Source of the DNA: Hyphomicrobiales bacterium
GTDB lineage: Bacteria > Pseudomonadota > Alphaproteobacteria > Rhizobiales > Rhizobiaceae
Assembly: GCA_900473685.1 (NCBI GenBank)
Contig: UCNE01000007.1
Coordinates: 1 to 64,000 of the forward strand
Direction: 5' to 3'
Length of the DNA stretch: 64,000 bases
Shown: piece by piece, positions 8,395-19,956 of the stretch
Position numbering within the stretch: position 1 is the stretch's first letter
Layout: every line of letters starts with the position of its first letter
The notes under the pieces: model-generated
Database searches by the model: none
Told to the model about the DNA's origin: nothing
The model's input: the letters and a program-made list of their open reading frames with translations, nothing else
Program-made: the position numbers and the translations under genes

Positions 8395-11348
8395 GTTCCT
8401 ATCGTCTCTCCAAGGGCGGCCGCATCGACCGCACCAAACCGCTCGACTTCACCTTCGACGGCAAGCCAATGCAGGGTTTTACCGGTGATACGCTCGCCTC
8501 CGCGCTGCTGGCCAATGGCCGACAGCTGGTTGGCCGCAGCTTCAAGTATCACCGTCCTCGCGGCATCCTGACGGCGGGTGCCGCCGAGCCGAATGCACTG
8601 GTGACGATCGGCGAAGGCGGGCGTACCGAAGCCAATACCCGCGCCACACTGGTTGAACTCTATCGCGGCCTGACGGCGAAAAGCCAGAACCGCTGGCCCT
8701 CGGTGGATTTCGACCTCGGCGCCGTCAACAGCCTGCTCTCGCCTTTCCTGGGCGCCGGTTTCTACTACAAGACCTTCATGTGGCCGGCGGCCTTCTGGGA
8801 AAAGGTTTATGAGCCGATCATCCGCAAGGCCGCAGGCCTTGGCCGCGCCACCTATCAGCCCGATCCCGATTCCTACGAAAAATGCTGGGCGCATTGCGAC
8901 CTGCTGGTGATTGGCGCAGGCCCCTCCGGTCTCGCAGCCGCTCTGACGGCAGGCCGGGCTGGTGCCCGCGTCATTCTCGCCGACGAGGGCTTTGAGCCCG
9001 GCGGTTCGCTGCTTTCCGAAACGGCGCCGGTCGGCGGAAAATCTGCGGCCGATCTGCTGACAAAGACGCTATCCGAACTGGCGGACCTGCCCAATGTCCG
9101 TATCTTCTCCCGCACCACCGTCTTTGGCTGGTACGATGGCAATGTCTTCGGCGCTGTCGAAAGCGTACAGAAGAACACGGCCACAGTGGACCCGAACCGG
9201 CCGGTCGAGCGCATCTGGCGTATCGCCGCCAGAGAGGCAATCCTCGCCTCCGGCGCTGAAGAACGCCCCCTGGTTTTCGGCGGCAACGATATTCCCGGCG
9301 TCATGATGGCGGGCGCGATGCGCTCCTATCTCAATCGCCAGGCCATCGCACCCGGAAAAAGCACAGTCATCTTCACCAATGACGCCTCCGGTTACGCGAC
9401 CGCCGCCGATCTGGAAGCCGCCGGCCTGAACATCGCAGCCATTGTCGACAGCCGCCCGGATGCGGCGCGTACGTGGTCCGGCAGGGCACGTATCCTCCCA
9501 AGTGCCGTAGTCGTTGATGCCAATGGCGGCAAGAACCTCAAGGGCGTGACCGTCCTCAACGGCGGCCGGACCGAAACCATCGAAGCAGACGCGCTCGGCA
9601 TGTCCGGCGGCTGGAGCCCGATCATTCACCTCGCCTGCCATCGCGGCGCAAAACCGGTCTGGTCGGATGCAAAGGCCGCCTTCCTCGCGCCGGAAAGACA
9701 AGAGGGCTTGACTATCGCCGGTGCTGCTGCAGGCATTGGCAGTGTCGAAGCCTGCCTTGCAGACGGCGCCGGAAAAGCGGTGTCTGTCCTGCAGCCCCTC
9801 GGCTTCTCGAATGCAACGGCCGCATTCGCAACGGCAACCGATACGGCAACAGTTTCAAAACCGCTCTGGCGGATCCCTGGATCGAAAGGCAAGGCCTTCG
9901 TCGATTATCAGAACGACGTGCACCTCAAGGACCTCGGCCTTGCCGTCAGCGAAGGCTATGGCCATGTCGAGCTTGCCAAGCGCTACACCACCAACGGCAT
10001 GGCCACCGATCAAGGCAAGCTGTCAAACATCAACGCCATCGGTATTCTCGCCGAAGCGCGCAAGGTTTCTCCAGCGGACGTCGGCACCACAACGTTCCGC
10101 CCGTTCTATACGCCGCTTTCGTTCGGTGCGCTGACCGGCGCCTCCAGAGGCAAACACTTCCAGCCGGTGCGCAAATCGCCGTTGCATGACTGGGCCAAGA
10201 AGAACGGTGCCGTCTTCGTCGAGACAGGCCTCTGGTACCGTTCCTCCTGGTTCCCGAAGACGGGCGAAACGACCTGGCGGGAAAGTGTCGATCGCGAAGT
10301 GCTGAATGTTCGTGAGAATGCCGGCATCTGCGATGTCTCGACGCTCGGCAAGATCGAGATTTTCGGCAAGGACGCCGCAGAATTCCTCAACCGGGTCTAT
10401 TGCAACGCCTTCCTGAAGCTGCCCATTGGCAAGGCGCGTTACGGCCTGATGCTGCGCGAAGACGGCATGATCTACGACGACGGCACGACGAGCCGTCTCG
10501 GCGAAACCCATTTCTTCATGACGACGACCACGGCTTACGCGGCGGGCGTCATGAACCATCTGGAGTTCTGCGCCCAGGCGCTCTGGCCAGATCTCGACGT
10601 GCAGTTCTCGTCTTCGACCGACCAATGGGCGCAGATTGCCGTTGCAGGGCCGAAGTCTCGCCTGATCCTGCAGACGCTGGTGGATGAAGACATTTCCGAT
10701 GCGGCGTTCCCTTTCCTCGGCGCCAAGGAAGTGTCGCTTTGCGGCGGCAAGCTGACCGGCAGGCTGTTCCGCATCTCCTTTTCCGGCGAACTGGCCTACG
10801 AACTGGCGGTTCCTGCCGGCTATGGCGAGGCGATTGCCGATGCGATCATGGAGGCAGGCGCGCCGCACGGCATCTGCCCCTATGGGGTCGAGGCGCTCGG
10901 CGTCATGCGCATCGAGAAAGGCCATGTCACCCATTCCGAGATCAATGGCACGGTCATCCCGTCAGACCTCGGCTTTGCCAAGATGGTCTCCACCACCAAG
11001 CCGGACTTCATCGGCAAGGCGATGCTGTCGCGCGAAGGCATGACCGCGGAGGACCGGCTTTCACTGGTCGGCGTCAAGCCGCTCGATCCTTCAACCACGT
11101 TCAAGACCGGTTCGCACATCCTCGCGGATGGCGCCACACCATCGCTCGATAATGACCAAGGTTACGTCTCTTCAAGTTGCTACTCGCCGAATCTCGGCTC
11201 GACCATCGGGCTAGCCTTGGTCAAGCACGGTCCGAAGCGCCACGGCGAACATGTGACTGTCTGGAACGATCTGAAAAACGAATACACCAAGGCCGTGCTC
11301 TGCAGCCCGGTCTTCTTTGATCCGGAAAACGGAAAACTCCATGGCTGA
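8391..11348 (+). CDS. soxA: N-methylglutamate dehydrogenase subunit C / sarcosine oxidase alpha subunit
   Basis: The ATG at 8391, overlapping the soxD stop, gives 985 residues; earlier in-frame starts lie inside soxD. Domains in order are a 2Fe-2S-ferredoxin-like N-terminal domain (about 15-95, GFTGDTLASALLANG, SFKYHRPRGI), a NAD-type Rossmann domain (LLVIGAGPSGLAAAL at about 170), and a folate-binding GcvT/aminomethyltransferase domain from about residue 600. The last transfers the oxidised methyl group to tetrahydrofolate as methylene-folate. Full length and domain order match SoxA/MgdC. A partner gamma subunit overlaps its 3' end. Confidence 0.9.
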   Translation: MSSYRLSKGGRIDRTKPLDFTFDGKPMQGFTGDTLASALLANGRQLVGRSFKYHRPRGILTAGAAEPNALVTIGEGGRTEANTRATLVELYRGLTAKSQNRWPSVDFDLGAVNSLLSPFLGAGFYYKTFMWPAAFWEKVYEPIIRKAAGLGRATYQPDPDSYEKCWAHCDLLVIGAGPSGLAAALTAGRAGARVILADEGFEPGGSLLSETAPVGGKSAADLLTKTLSELADLPNVRIFSRTTVFGWYDGNVFGAVESVQKNTATVDPNRPVERIWRIAAREAILASGAEERPLVFGGNDIPGVMMAGAMRSYLNRQAIAPGKSTVIFTNDASGYATAADLEAAGLNIAAIVDSRPDAARTWSGRARILPSAVVVDANGGKNLKGVTVLNGGRTETIEADALGMSGGWSPIIHLACHRGAKPVWSDAKAAFLAPERQEGLTIAGAAAGIGSVEACLADGAGKAVSVLQPLGFSNATAAFATATDTATVSKPLWRIPGSKGKAFVDYQNDVHLKDLGLAVSEGYGHVELAKRYTTNGMATDQGKLSNINAIGILAEARKVSPADVGTTTFRPFYTPLSFGALTGASRGKHFQPVRKSPLHDWAKKNGAVFVETGLWYRSSWFPKTGETTWRESVDREVLNVRENAGICDVSTLGKIEIFGKDAAEFLNRVYCNAFLKLPIGKARYGLMLREDGMIYDDGTTSRLGETHFFMTTTTAYAAGVMNHLEFCAQALWPDLDVQFSSSTDQWAQIAVAGPKSRLILQTLVDEDISDAAFPFLGAKEVSLCGGKLTGRLFRISFSGELAYELAVPAGYGEAIADAIMEAGAPHGICPYGVEALGVMRIEKGHVTHSEINGTVIPSDLGFAKMVSTTKPDFIGKAMLSREGMTAEDRLSLVGVKPLDPSTTFKTGSHILADGATPSLDNDQGYVSSSCYSPNLGSTIGLALVKHGPKRHGEHVTVWNDLKNEYTKAVLCSPVFFDPENGKLHG

Positions 11349-11913
11349 TTTTGCGCTCCTCCACCGCCCCGCCCTCGCCATCGCCAAGTCCGGCTCGTTT
11401 GGCGCACCATCAACCGGAAAACGGATCACGCTGACGGCCCTGCCGGAAGGGCATGTCCTGCATGTTCTGGCCGCGCGCGGCGGCGGTGATCTGACGGGCC
11501 TCATTCCCCGGATTGGTGACGGTAGCGCGCATGCCGTGCGCCCTTACGGCCCCGGACAATGGTTCGTCATCGGTGACGCCTCTCTTTCGGCCGCGGAGAT
11601 TTTTGGCAAGACACCGGTCCTGGATGGCAAAGCGTCCATTTCCGATCAAGGCCAGGGCCGCGTCCGGATCGGCATCAGCGGTGCAGCGGTCGAAGCCGTT
11701 CTCGCCAAGGGCACGGCGGTCGATCTCGCTTTGTCGAATTTCCCGGTTGGCCATTCGGCAATGACCCTGGTCGGTCATATTTCAGCGCTCATTTCCCGGA
11801 CGGGAGCGGAAAACTTCGAGCTTCTGGTGCTGCGCGGCTTCGCCGAAAGCCTCTGGGACGAGCTTATCCAGATGGGCCTCGAATTCGGCGTGGACGCAAA
11901 AACGGCGCGCTAG
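11341..11913 (+). CDS. soxG: N-methylglutamate dehydrogenase subunit D / sarcosine oxidase gamma subunit
   Basis: The ATG at 11341 overlaps the soxA stop by eight bases and gives 190 residues (MADFALLHRPALAIAKSGSF). The protein matches the SoxG family, a small relative of the GcvT folate-binding fold. Recognisable parts are VRPYGPGQWFVIGD, DQGQGRVRIGISGA and the C-terminal LRGFAESLWDELIQMGLEFG. It completes the four-subunit enzyme. No clear terminator follows it. Confidence 0.88.
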   Translation: MADFALLHRPALAIAKSGSFGAPSTGKRITLTALPEGHVLHVLAARGGGDLTGLIPRIGDGSAHAVRPYGPGQWFVIGDASLSAAEIFGKTPVLDGKASISDQGQGRVRIGISGAAVEAVLAKGTAVDLALSNFPVGHSAMTLVGHISALISRTGAENFELLVLRGFAESLWDELIQMGLEFGVDAKTAR

Positions 11914-12066
11914 AGCAACCATCTTACAAAGCTGCACTTTCCGTCCAATTTTCCGATTGTCTCGGCGCGGCGCATCGTCCATGTTTGCAATGTTCGCGGA
12001 GCGAGACGCAGCCGGCCGGTTGCGCATTTCCTTCGTGGATATTCATTTTTGCAGGAGGACCGCACC

Positions 12067-12207
12067 ATGGCCAAGGGACAAGCAAAGAGCAACAAGGAAG
12101 TCAGGAAGCCGAAGAAGGACAAGGTTGCGGCCAAGGCAGCCACTCCTTTTGCCGCGACCACCCAGAAGGAAGTTCCCAAGCTCTCCGGCGCAAAGCCGAA
12201 GAAGTAA
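12067..12207 (+). CDS. Small lysine-rich hypothetical protein (46 residues)
   Basis: The ATG is preceded by a strong AGGAGG (12053-12058) at eight bases. The reading frame encodes 46 residues, about a quarter of them lysine (MAKGQAKSNKEVRKPKKDKV at the start, GAKPKK at the end). A textbook terminator follows 15 bases after the stop. No domain is recognisable; a basic tail-like peptide could bind nucleic acid, but this is only composition. I believe similar short basic proteins occur in Rhizobiaceae, which I cannot verify here. The ribosome site plus terminator make it a likely real monocistronic gene. Confidence 0.7.
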   Translation: MAKGQAKSNKEVRKPKKDKVAAKAATPFAATTQKEVPKLSGAKPKK

Positions 12208-12222
12208 GAAGCGATGAGAAGC

Positions 12223-12254
12223 GCGGCGCTGGCGATCTGGCGCCGCTCTTTTTT
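12223..12254 (+). terminator. Rho-independent terminator after the small basic protein gene
   Basis: GCGGCGC and GCGCCGC form a seven-pair GC stem around a ten-base loop, followed by TCTTTTTT. It overlaps the 3' end of the convergent hutC gene. Confidence 0.85.
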
Positions 12255-13023
12255 ATTTCGGCTGTGACGGCGTGAAATTGGCAACCAACGCATGCCGCTC
12301 GCCAGGATAGATCAAGCGCACGTGGGTAATGTGAGCACCGTTGCTCCAGGTGCGCCGTTCAACCATCAGGCACGGCGTGCCTGCTGCAACGCCAAGGGCA
12401 GCAGCGACCGGTTCATCCGCCGCTACCGCACGGATCGTATGCTCGGCAGCACTCCAGGGCACCCGGTTCAAAAGCCAAAGGCCGGGCGCTTCCCCGTCAA
12501 AACTTTCCTCCGCCGCATCCGGAACCGCCGCCAGATTGATCAGGCGCTGCTCGACGCAAAAGGGGCGATTTCCGGCAAAATGTGTGCAGGTCACATCCAG
12601 AACCGGCGTCGCCGCATCGAGCCCCAGCCTGGATTTGTCATCCGCGTTGCTGCGGCGCCGGCTTTTACCCATCAGCTTGTAGCCATAGACAAGACCAAGC
12701 GACTGGACTTCCAGCTTGATGTCGCGAATTTCCAGCACGGCCGATTGCGCCCGCGGCTGCGTGACATAGCTGCCGGATTTGCGCCGCCGCTCGATCAAGC
12801 CGGTCTTTGCCAGCTGCGTCAGCGCCTTGTTCACGGTCATGCGCGAACATTTGTACTGCTCGGCCAGATCGACTTCGAATGGGATGCGGAAGCCGGGTTG
12901 CCATTCACCGGACAGAATTCGGTCCTCGATATCGCCGAGGATACGTTGATGCAGCGACAGGTCGCCCGCACTTTCGGCAAGCGGCCCATCAACGGCCCGA
13001 TCGATATCCTGCAATTTCACCAC
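12253..13023 (-). CDS. hutC: Histidine utilisation repressor HutC (GntR family)
   Basis: The protein has about 256 residues. The winged helix-turn-helix of the GntR family is at about 25-90 (HQRILGDIEDRILSGEW, FEVDLAEQYKCSRMTVNKAL, IERRRKSGSYV). A UTRA ligand domain follows (ILGD to C-terminal VRLIYPGERHALVANF), which in HutC binds urocanate. GTG codons at 13038, 13023 and 13020 are all possible starts; 13023 or 13020 has GGAAGG at a good distance. It lies downstream of hutF and presumably represses the divergent hutF and hutI promoters by binding the palindrome at 14509-14522. Confidence 0.9.
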   Translation of the reverse strand: MVKLQDIDRAVDGPLAESAGDLSLHQRILGDIEDRILSGEWQPGFRIPFEVDLAEQYKCSRMTVNKALTQLAKTGLIERRRKSGSYVTQPRAQSAVLEIRDIKLEVQSLGLVYGYKLMGKSRRRSNADDKSRLGLDAATPVLDVTCTHFAGNRPFCVEQRLINLAAVPDAAEESFDGEAPGLWLLNRVPWSAAEHTIRAVAADEPVAAALGVAAGTPCLMVERRTWSNGAHITHVRLIYPGERHALVANFTPSQPK

Positions 13024-13111
13024 GCACTCACCTTCCACACATCCGGTTCGGTACTAGCAGAAACTGTCTATCGCCGCTTGCCTGGAAAGACGTGGTAGCG
13101 AACCCCGCCGC

Positions 13112-14452
13112 TCAGGCCAACAGTTCACGCATAACGGCACGGAATTTCGCCGATATTTCATCCCGTTTGTGGTGTCTTCCACCTTCGACCTGCTTGCGGC
13201 CAGCCACCCAGACAGCGTCAGGTTTCGTGCCGTTGGCAAACAGCCAGGAATCGAGAGCTGCATCATCCGTGAGATCGCCATCCGGCGCACGCAGACTGAC
13301 AAAATCGGCCGGATTTCCGACGGTGATCCCGGTTTTGCTGCCCACGGCAATACCGCCGCCTTCCACCGCACCATCAAACAACGCGCGGCCGGTCGATTGG
13401 CCGGGGGCGGCCAGAACGTTGCGGGAGCGGTGTGCGAGACGCTGTGAATATTCCAGCTGGCGCAGTTCGTCCGGCAAGCCGATCAGCACGTTTGAATCCG
13501 AACCGATACCAAACTTTCCGCCCGCTTCGCCGAACACGACCGCATTGAAGGTGCCGTCACCGAGATTGGCCTCCGTGATCGGGCAGAGGCCGGCGATCGC
13601 CTTGCTCTTGCCCATCCGGCGGGTCTCGCCGTCAGTCATGTGTGTCGCATGGATCAGGCACCAGCGGCCATCAAGCCCGGCATTGTCGAGCAACCATTCG
13701 ACCGGCCGCGCACCGGACCATGCGATGCAGTCCTCGACTTCCTTGACCTGCTCGGCGACATGAATGTGGATAGGACCATCCTTTGCCATCGCGACAACGG
13801 CCGAAAGCTCATCCGGCGTGACCGCCCGCAGCGAGTGTGGCGCGACACCGACGCGCCCGTCCGGCAAATCCCTGACCGCCAAACGGCAACCGTCGAGCAA
13901 CCGCTCAAAGCTCTCGACCGTGTTGATGAACCGGCGCTGGCCCTCGTTTGGAGCAGCACCGCCAAACGTCGAGTGTGCGTAGAAGACAGGAAGCAGCGTC
14001 AGGCCGATCCCCGTCCGCGAAGCTGCCGCCGCGATCCGTTGCGCCATTTCGGAGATGTCGGCATAGGGGCGCCCGTCGATATCGTGGTGCAGATAATGGA
14101 ACTCGCCGACACGTGAAAAACCCGCTTCCAGCATTTCCATATAAAGCTGACTGGCAACCGCTTCGGCATGATCCGGCGTCATCGTCAGGGCGAAACGATA
14201 CATCACATTGCGCCAGCTCCAGAAGCTGTCGGCGCCGGGGCCACGCGTTTCAGCGAGGCCCGCCATGCCGCGCTGAAACGCGTGGCTGTGCAGGTTCGGC
14301 ATGCCCGGCACCAGGATATCATGGCGCTCGTCACCGGCCTGCGCCGTGGCACCCGCATCGATACTGGCGATCCGGCCGCCTTCGACCGTCAGCCGCACAT
14401 CCTTCTGCCATCCCGCCGGCGTCAGAGCCGATTTCACATGAATGCTGGTCAA
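13112..14452 (-). CDS. hutF: Formimidoylglutamate deiminase HutF
   Basis: The protein (446 residues) belongs to the amidohydrolase superfamily. The metal-site motif NLHSHAFQRGMAG is near residue 54, HIHVAEQ near 235 and the HATHM segment near 265. HutF hydrolyses formimidoylglutamate to N-formylglutamate and ammonia. Its presence beside hutG shows that this organism uses the five-step histidine route. It is divergent from hutI with a 99-base promoter region between them, and hutC follows 88 bases downstream. Confidence 0.93.
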   Translation of the reverse strand: MTSIHVKSALTPAGWQKDVRLTVEGGRIASIDAGATAQAGDERHDILVPGMPNLHSHAFQRGMAGLAETRGPGADSFWSWRNVMYRFALTMTPDHAEAVASQLYMEMLEAGFSRVGEFHYLHHDIDGRPYADISEMAQRIAAAASRTGIGLTLLPVFYAHSTFGGAAPNEGQRRFINTVESFERLLDGCRLAVRDLPDGRVGVAPHSLRAVTPDELSAVVAMAKDGPIHIHVAEQVKEVEDCIAWSGARPVEWLLDNAGLDGRWCLIHATHMTDGETRRMGKSKAIAGLCPITEANLGDGTFNAVVFGEAGGKFGIGSDSNVLIGLPDELRQLEYSQRLAHRSRNVLAAPGQSTGRALFDGAVEGGGIAVGSKTGITVGNPADFVSLRAPDGDLTDDAALDSWLFANGTKPDAVWVAGRKQVEGGRHHKRDEISAKFRAVMRELLA

Positions 14453-14508
14453 GGCCTCATCCCTTCCTGACTGCGTCGCTCAAAAAAATCACTTGCGCTC
14501 ATTTTCTT

Positions 14509-14522
14509 TATGTCTATACATA
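14509..14522. promoter_or_regulatory. Candidate HutC operator between hutF and hutI
   Basis: TATGT-CTAT-ACATA is a perfect inverted repeat with a four-base centre. It lies 29 bases before hutI and 56 before hutF, and resembles the TGTATA-type sites bound by HutC proteins. One site could control both divergent operons. Confidence 0.65.
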
Positions 14523-14551
14523 ATAGCACGAAAAGGAAAGGCTAGAAAACG

Positions 14552-15802
14552 ATGTCTTCCATAAAATCGGCACCAGACAGCACCCGGCCAACCGCGTGCG
14601 ACCGCCTGTGGCGCAACGCCCGGCTCGCCACGCTGAATCCTGCTTTGCCGGGCCTTGGCCTTGTCGAAAACGGCGTCATCGCCGTTCAGGACGGACGCAT
14701 CGTTTACGCCGGTGATGAAGCCGGCCTGCCCTTCGCGATCGAAAATGCTGTCGAGGTCATCGACTGCGGCGGCCGCTGGATCACTCCCGGCCTGATCGAC
14801 TGCCACACCCATCTGGTCCATGCCGGTGACCGCGCCAACGAATTCGAGATGCGGCTTGCCGGTGCAACGTACGAAGAAGTCGCCCGCGCCGGTGGTGGCA
14901 TCGTTTCCTCGGTCCGTTCGCTGCGCGAAGCCAGCGAAGACGAGCTTGTGCGCCAGACCCTTCCCCGCCTGGACGCGCTGATGGCCGAGGGCGTCACCAC
15001 CGTCGAAGTCAAATCTGGTTATGGCCTCGATCTCGAAAACGAAGCCAAGGCACTGCGCGCCGCACGCCGTCTGGGCGAGGAACGCGACGTCACTGTGCGT
15101 ACCACATTCCTCGGCGCCCACGCGCTGCCGCCGGAATTCAAGGGCGACAAGGCTGGTTATATCGCCAAGGTTGTTGGCGAAATGCTGCCTGCCATTACTG
15201 CCGAAGGGCTGGCCGATGCGGTCGATGGTTTCTGCGAAGGCATCGCCTTCTCGATCGACGAAATGCGGCTGGTGTTCGATGCGGCGAAAGCCCATGGCCT
15301 GCCGGTCAAGCTGCACGCCGACCAGCTGTCCAACCTGCATGGCGCTGCACTCGCGGCCGAATATGGCGCACTCTCGGCTGATCATCTCGAATATACGGAT
15401 GAAGCCGGCGCGGAGGCGATGGCAAAGAGTGGCACGGTCGCTGTCATTCTGCCTGGCGCGTACTATTTCATCCGCGAAACAAAGAAGCCGCCAGTTGACC
15501 TCTTCCGCAAGGCAGGTGTCGCGATGGCAATCGCCACCGATAACAACCCCGGCACCTCGCCGCTGACCTCGCTACTTTTGACCATGAACATGGCGGCAAC
15601 ATTGTTTGGCATGACCGTCACGGAATGCATCGCCGGTGTGACCCGCGAGGCCGCACGCGCACTCGGCCTCGTCGACGAAGTGGGGACGCTGGAACCCGGA
15701 AAATGGGCCGATTTCGCCATCTGGAATATCGAGCGACCGGCCGAACTCGTCTACCGCATGGGCTTCAACTCGCTCCATGCGCGCGTCCGCAACGGACATT
15801 GA
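14552..15802 (+). CDS. hutI: Imidazolonepropionase HutI
   Basis: The protein (416 residues) is a metal-dependent amidohydrolase. Its metal site [16 protein letters not shown] is near residue 80-90, followed by [40 protein letters not shown] and the C-terminal [11 protein letters not shown]. HutI opens the imidazolone ring to give formimidoylglutamate, the third step of histidine breakdown. First gene of the plus-strand hut operon, with hutH starting 47 bases after its stop. Confidence 0.95.
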   Translation: MSSIKSAPDSTRPTACDRLWRNARLATLNPALPGLGLVENGVIAVQDGRIVYAGDEAGLPFAIENAVEVIDCGGRWITPGLIDCHTHLVHAGDRANEFEMRLAGATYEEVARAGGGIVSSVRSLREASEDELVRQTLPRLDALMAEGVTTVEVKSGYGLDLENEAKALRAARRLGEERDVTVRTTFLGAHALPPEFKGDKAGYIAKVVGEMLPAITAEGLADAVDGFCEGIAFSIDEMRLVFDAAKAHGLPVKLHADQLSNLHGAALAAEYGALSADHLEYTDEAGAEAMAKSGTVAVILPGAYYFIRETKKPPVDLFRKAGVAMAIATDNNPGTSPLTSLLLTMNMAATLFGMTVTECIAGVTREAARALGLVDEVGTLEPGKWADFAIWNIERPAELVYRMGFNSLHARVRNGH

Positions 15803-15849
15803 TTTAATGGCACGCGGTTGGGAGACCCGTGCATTGGTGAGGACTTCAC

Positions 15850-17385
15850 ATGACCCTTATTCTGCAGCCGGGCTCCGTCTCGCTTTCGACCCTCGAAACC
15901 ATCTACTGGACCGGCGAACCTGCCCGTCTCGATCCGTCTTTCGACAAGGGCATCGAGAAGGCCGCCGCCCGCATCGCCGAGATCGCCGCTGGCAACGCGC
16001 CGGTCTACGGTATCAACACCGGCTTCGGTAAACTCGCATCGATCAAGATCGATGCCGCCGATGTCGCAACCCTGCAGCGCAACCTGATCCTGTCGCATTG
16101 CTGCGGCGTCGGGCAGCCACTGGCTGAAAACGTCGTCCGGCTGATCATGGCGCTGAAGCTCGTTTCGCTCGGCCGCGGCGCCTCCGGTGTCCGGCTCGAA
16201 CTCGTCCGCCTGATCGAAGGCATGCTCGAAAAAGGCGTTATCCCGGTCATCCCGGAAAAGGGCTCTGTCGGCGCTTCCGGCGATCTGGCTCCGCTTGCTC
16301 ACATGGCAGCGGTGATGATGGGCGAAGGCGAAGCCTTCTTCAACGGCGAACAACTTGGCGGCCGCACCGCCTTGCAGCGTGCCGGCCTGACGCCGGTCGT
16401 GCTTGCCGCTAAGGAAGGGCTGGCGCTGATCAACGGCACGCAGACTTCCACGGCTCTTGCACTCGCCGGTCTCTTCCGCGCCCACCGCGCCGCCCAGTCC
16501 GCCTTGATCACCGGCGCGCTTTCGACCGATGCCGCCATGGGTTCTTCGGCGCCGTTCCATCCGGATATCCATACGCTGCGCGGCCACAAGGGCCAGATTG
16601 ATGCCGCTGCTGCCCTGCGCGGCCTGTTGAAAGGCTCGGTCATCCGCGAAAGCCATATCGAAGGCGACGAGCGCGTCCAGGATCCCTATTGCATCCGCTG
16701 CCAGCCGCAGGTCGACGGTGCCTGCCTCGATCTCCTGCGCTCGGTTGCCCGTACGCTGGAAATCGAAGCCAACGCCGTCACCGACAATCCGCTGGTTCTC
16801 TCCGACAATTCCGTCGTTTCCGGCGGCAACTTCCACGCTGAACCGGTCGCCTTCGCCGCCGACCAGATCGCTCTTGCCATCTGCGAGATCGGCGCCATCT
16901 CACAGCGCCGCATCGCCCTTCTGGTCGACCCCGCCCTCTCCTATGGCCTGCCAGCCTTCTTGGCCAAGAAACCAGGCCTCAACTCGGGCCTGATGATTGC
17001 CGAAGTCACCTCGGCAGCCCTGATGTCTGAAAACAAGCAGATGTCGCACCCGGCTTCGGTCGATTCGACACCGACCTCGGCAAACCAGGAAGACCATGTC
17101 TCCATGGCCTGCCACGGTGCCCGCCGCCTACTGCAGATGACCGACAACCTGTTTTCGATCATCGGCATCGAAGCGCTGACCGCCGCCCAGGGCATCGACT
17201 TCCGCGCTCCGCTCGTGACCAGCCCGGAACTGACCAACGCCATCGCGGCAATCCGCAAGGTTGTCCCGACGCTGGACGTCGATCGCTACATGGCAACCGA
17301 CCTCAAGGCAGCAACCGACCTCATTGCCAACGGCGCGCTGAACACCGCGGTATCGACTGGCATTCTCCCGGTTCTGGAGAGCTGA
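15850..17385 (+). CDS. hutH: Histidine ammonia-lyase HutH
   Basis: This 511-residue protein has every hallmark of a working histidine ammonia-lyase. The cofactor triad Ala142-Ser143-Gly144 sits in [16 protein letters not shown] and forms the MIO electrophile. The catalytic positions are also present: Tyr53 (VYGINTGFG), His83 (LSHCCGVG), Asn195 (LINGTQTST), Tyr280 and Arg283 (VQDPYCIRC) and the late Glu in NQEDHVSM. It converts histidine to urocanate and ammonia. Its numbering matches that of the Pseudomonas enzyme. hutG begins one base after its stop. Confidence 0.96.
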   Translation: MTLILQPGSVSLSTLETIYWTGEPARLDPSFDKGIEKAAARIAEIAAGNAPVYGINTGFGKLASIKIDAADVATLQRNLILSHCCGVGQPLAENVVRLIMALKLVSLGRGASGVRLELVRLIEGMLEKGVIPVIPEKGSVGASGDLAPLAHMAAVMMGEGEAFFNGEQLGGRTALQRAGLTPVVLAAKEGLALINGTQTSTALALAGLFRAHRAAQSALITGALSTDAAMGSSAPFHPDIHTLRGHKGQIDAAAALRGLLKGSVIRESHIEGDERVQDPYCIRCQPQVDGACLDLLRSVARTLEIEANAVTDNPLVLSDNSVVSGGNFHAEPVAFAADQIALAICEIGAISQRRIALLVDPALSYGLPAFLAKKPGLNSGLMIAEVTSAALMSENKQMSHPASVDSTPTSANQEDHVSMACHGARRLLQMTDNLFSIIGIEALTAAQGIDFRAPLVTSPELTNAIAAIRKVVPTLDVDRYMATDLKAATDLIANGALNTAVSTGILPVLES

Positions 17386-17386
17386 C

Positions 17387-18201
17387 ATGAGCGTTTTTGA
17401 AGTCAAGCAAGGCACATCGCCGGTCATTCTCGGCTTTCCGCATACCGGTACCGATGTCCCGCCCGCCATCTGGGAGCGGCTGAACGACACCGGCCGGTTG
17501 TTGACCGATACCGACTGGCACATCCATCACCTCTATGATGGCTTGCTGCCGGATGTAACGACGGTGCGCGCCACCTTCCATCGCTACGTCCTTGACGCAA
17601 ACCGCGATCCGGAGGGCGTCAGCCTCTATCCCGGCCAGAACACCACCGGGCTTATTCCGGAAACCGACTTCGACGGCGTTCCAATCTGGAAGGACGGCGA
17701 GGAGCCGACCGAGGCCGATATCGCCGCCCGCCTCGCCGATTTCCATGCGCCCTATCATGCTGCACTCTTGGCCGAAATCGAACGGGTGAAGGCGATCCAC
17801 GGCATCGCCGTACTCTATGATTGCCATTCGATCCGGTCGGATATCCCGTTCCTGTTTGAAGGCACGTTGCCCGATTTCAACGTCGGCACCGATATGGGCA
17901 AGACGTGTGACCCGGCCATTCAGGACGCTACTGTCGATGTCGTTCTGAACGCAGAGGGCTATACCAGCATCCTCAACGGCCGCTTCAAGGGTGGATGGAC
18001 GACGCGCCATTATAGCGATCAGGAAAACGGCGTTCACACGATCCAGATGGAGTTGGCACAGTCCACGCATCTGAACATCGAAGCCCCGCCCTTCGCCTAT
18101 GACAAAGCCAAGGCAGCCAAGCTTCGCATTCACCTCAAAGAGATTCTCACGCGCATCGAAACAACGGCGCTGACACTGGCACACACCAAAAGGGGAACAA
18201 A

Positions 18202-18205
<4 letters not shown>
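17387..18205 (+). CDS. hutG: N-formylglutamate deformylase HutG
   Basis: The protein (272 residues) belongs to the N-formylglutamate amidohydrolase family: [17 protein letters not shown] near the start, [12 protein letters not shown], then [13 protein letters not shown] and a late [20 protein letters not shown]. It releases glutamate and formate, the last step of the five-step route and the partner of HutF. It lies one base after hutH and its TGA overlaps the hutU ATG. It is not related to the arginase-like formimidoylglutamase that carries the same gene name in some bacteria. Confidence 0.93.
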
Positions 18206-19875
<1,670 letters not shown>

Positions 19876-19885
19876 AAAAGAGCGC

Positions 19886-19914
19886 CCCGGACCTTGCCTT
19901 CTGCGCGGTCCGGG
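19886..19914 (+). terminator. Hairpin between hutU and hutD, possible weak terminator
   Basis: CCCGGACC and GGTCCGGG form an eight-pair stem with a 13-base loop. Only three T residues follow, so it may instead protect or separate the hutIHGU message from hutD. Confidence 0.45.
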
Positions 19915-19956
19915 TTTGCCAGAGAGTGACGGAACCCGCCTTCAAGGATTGTGGCC

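Noticed and set aside
6862-11913. Plain sarcosine oxidase operon
   Set aside because: Subunit families fit, but the neighbouring glxBCD, glnT and purU genes argue for N-methylglutamate dehydrogenase. Kept as an alternative rather than the main call.
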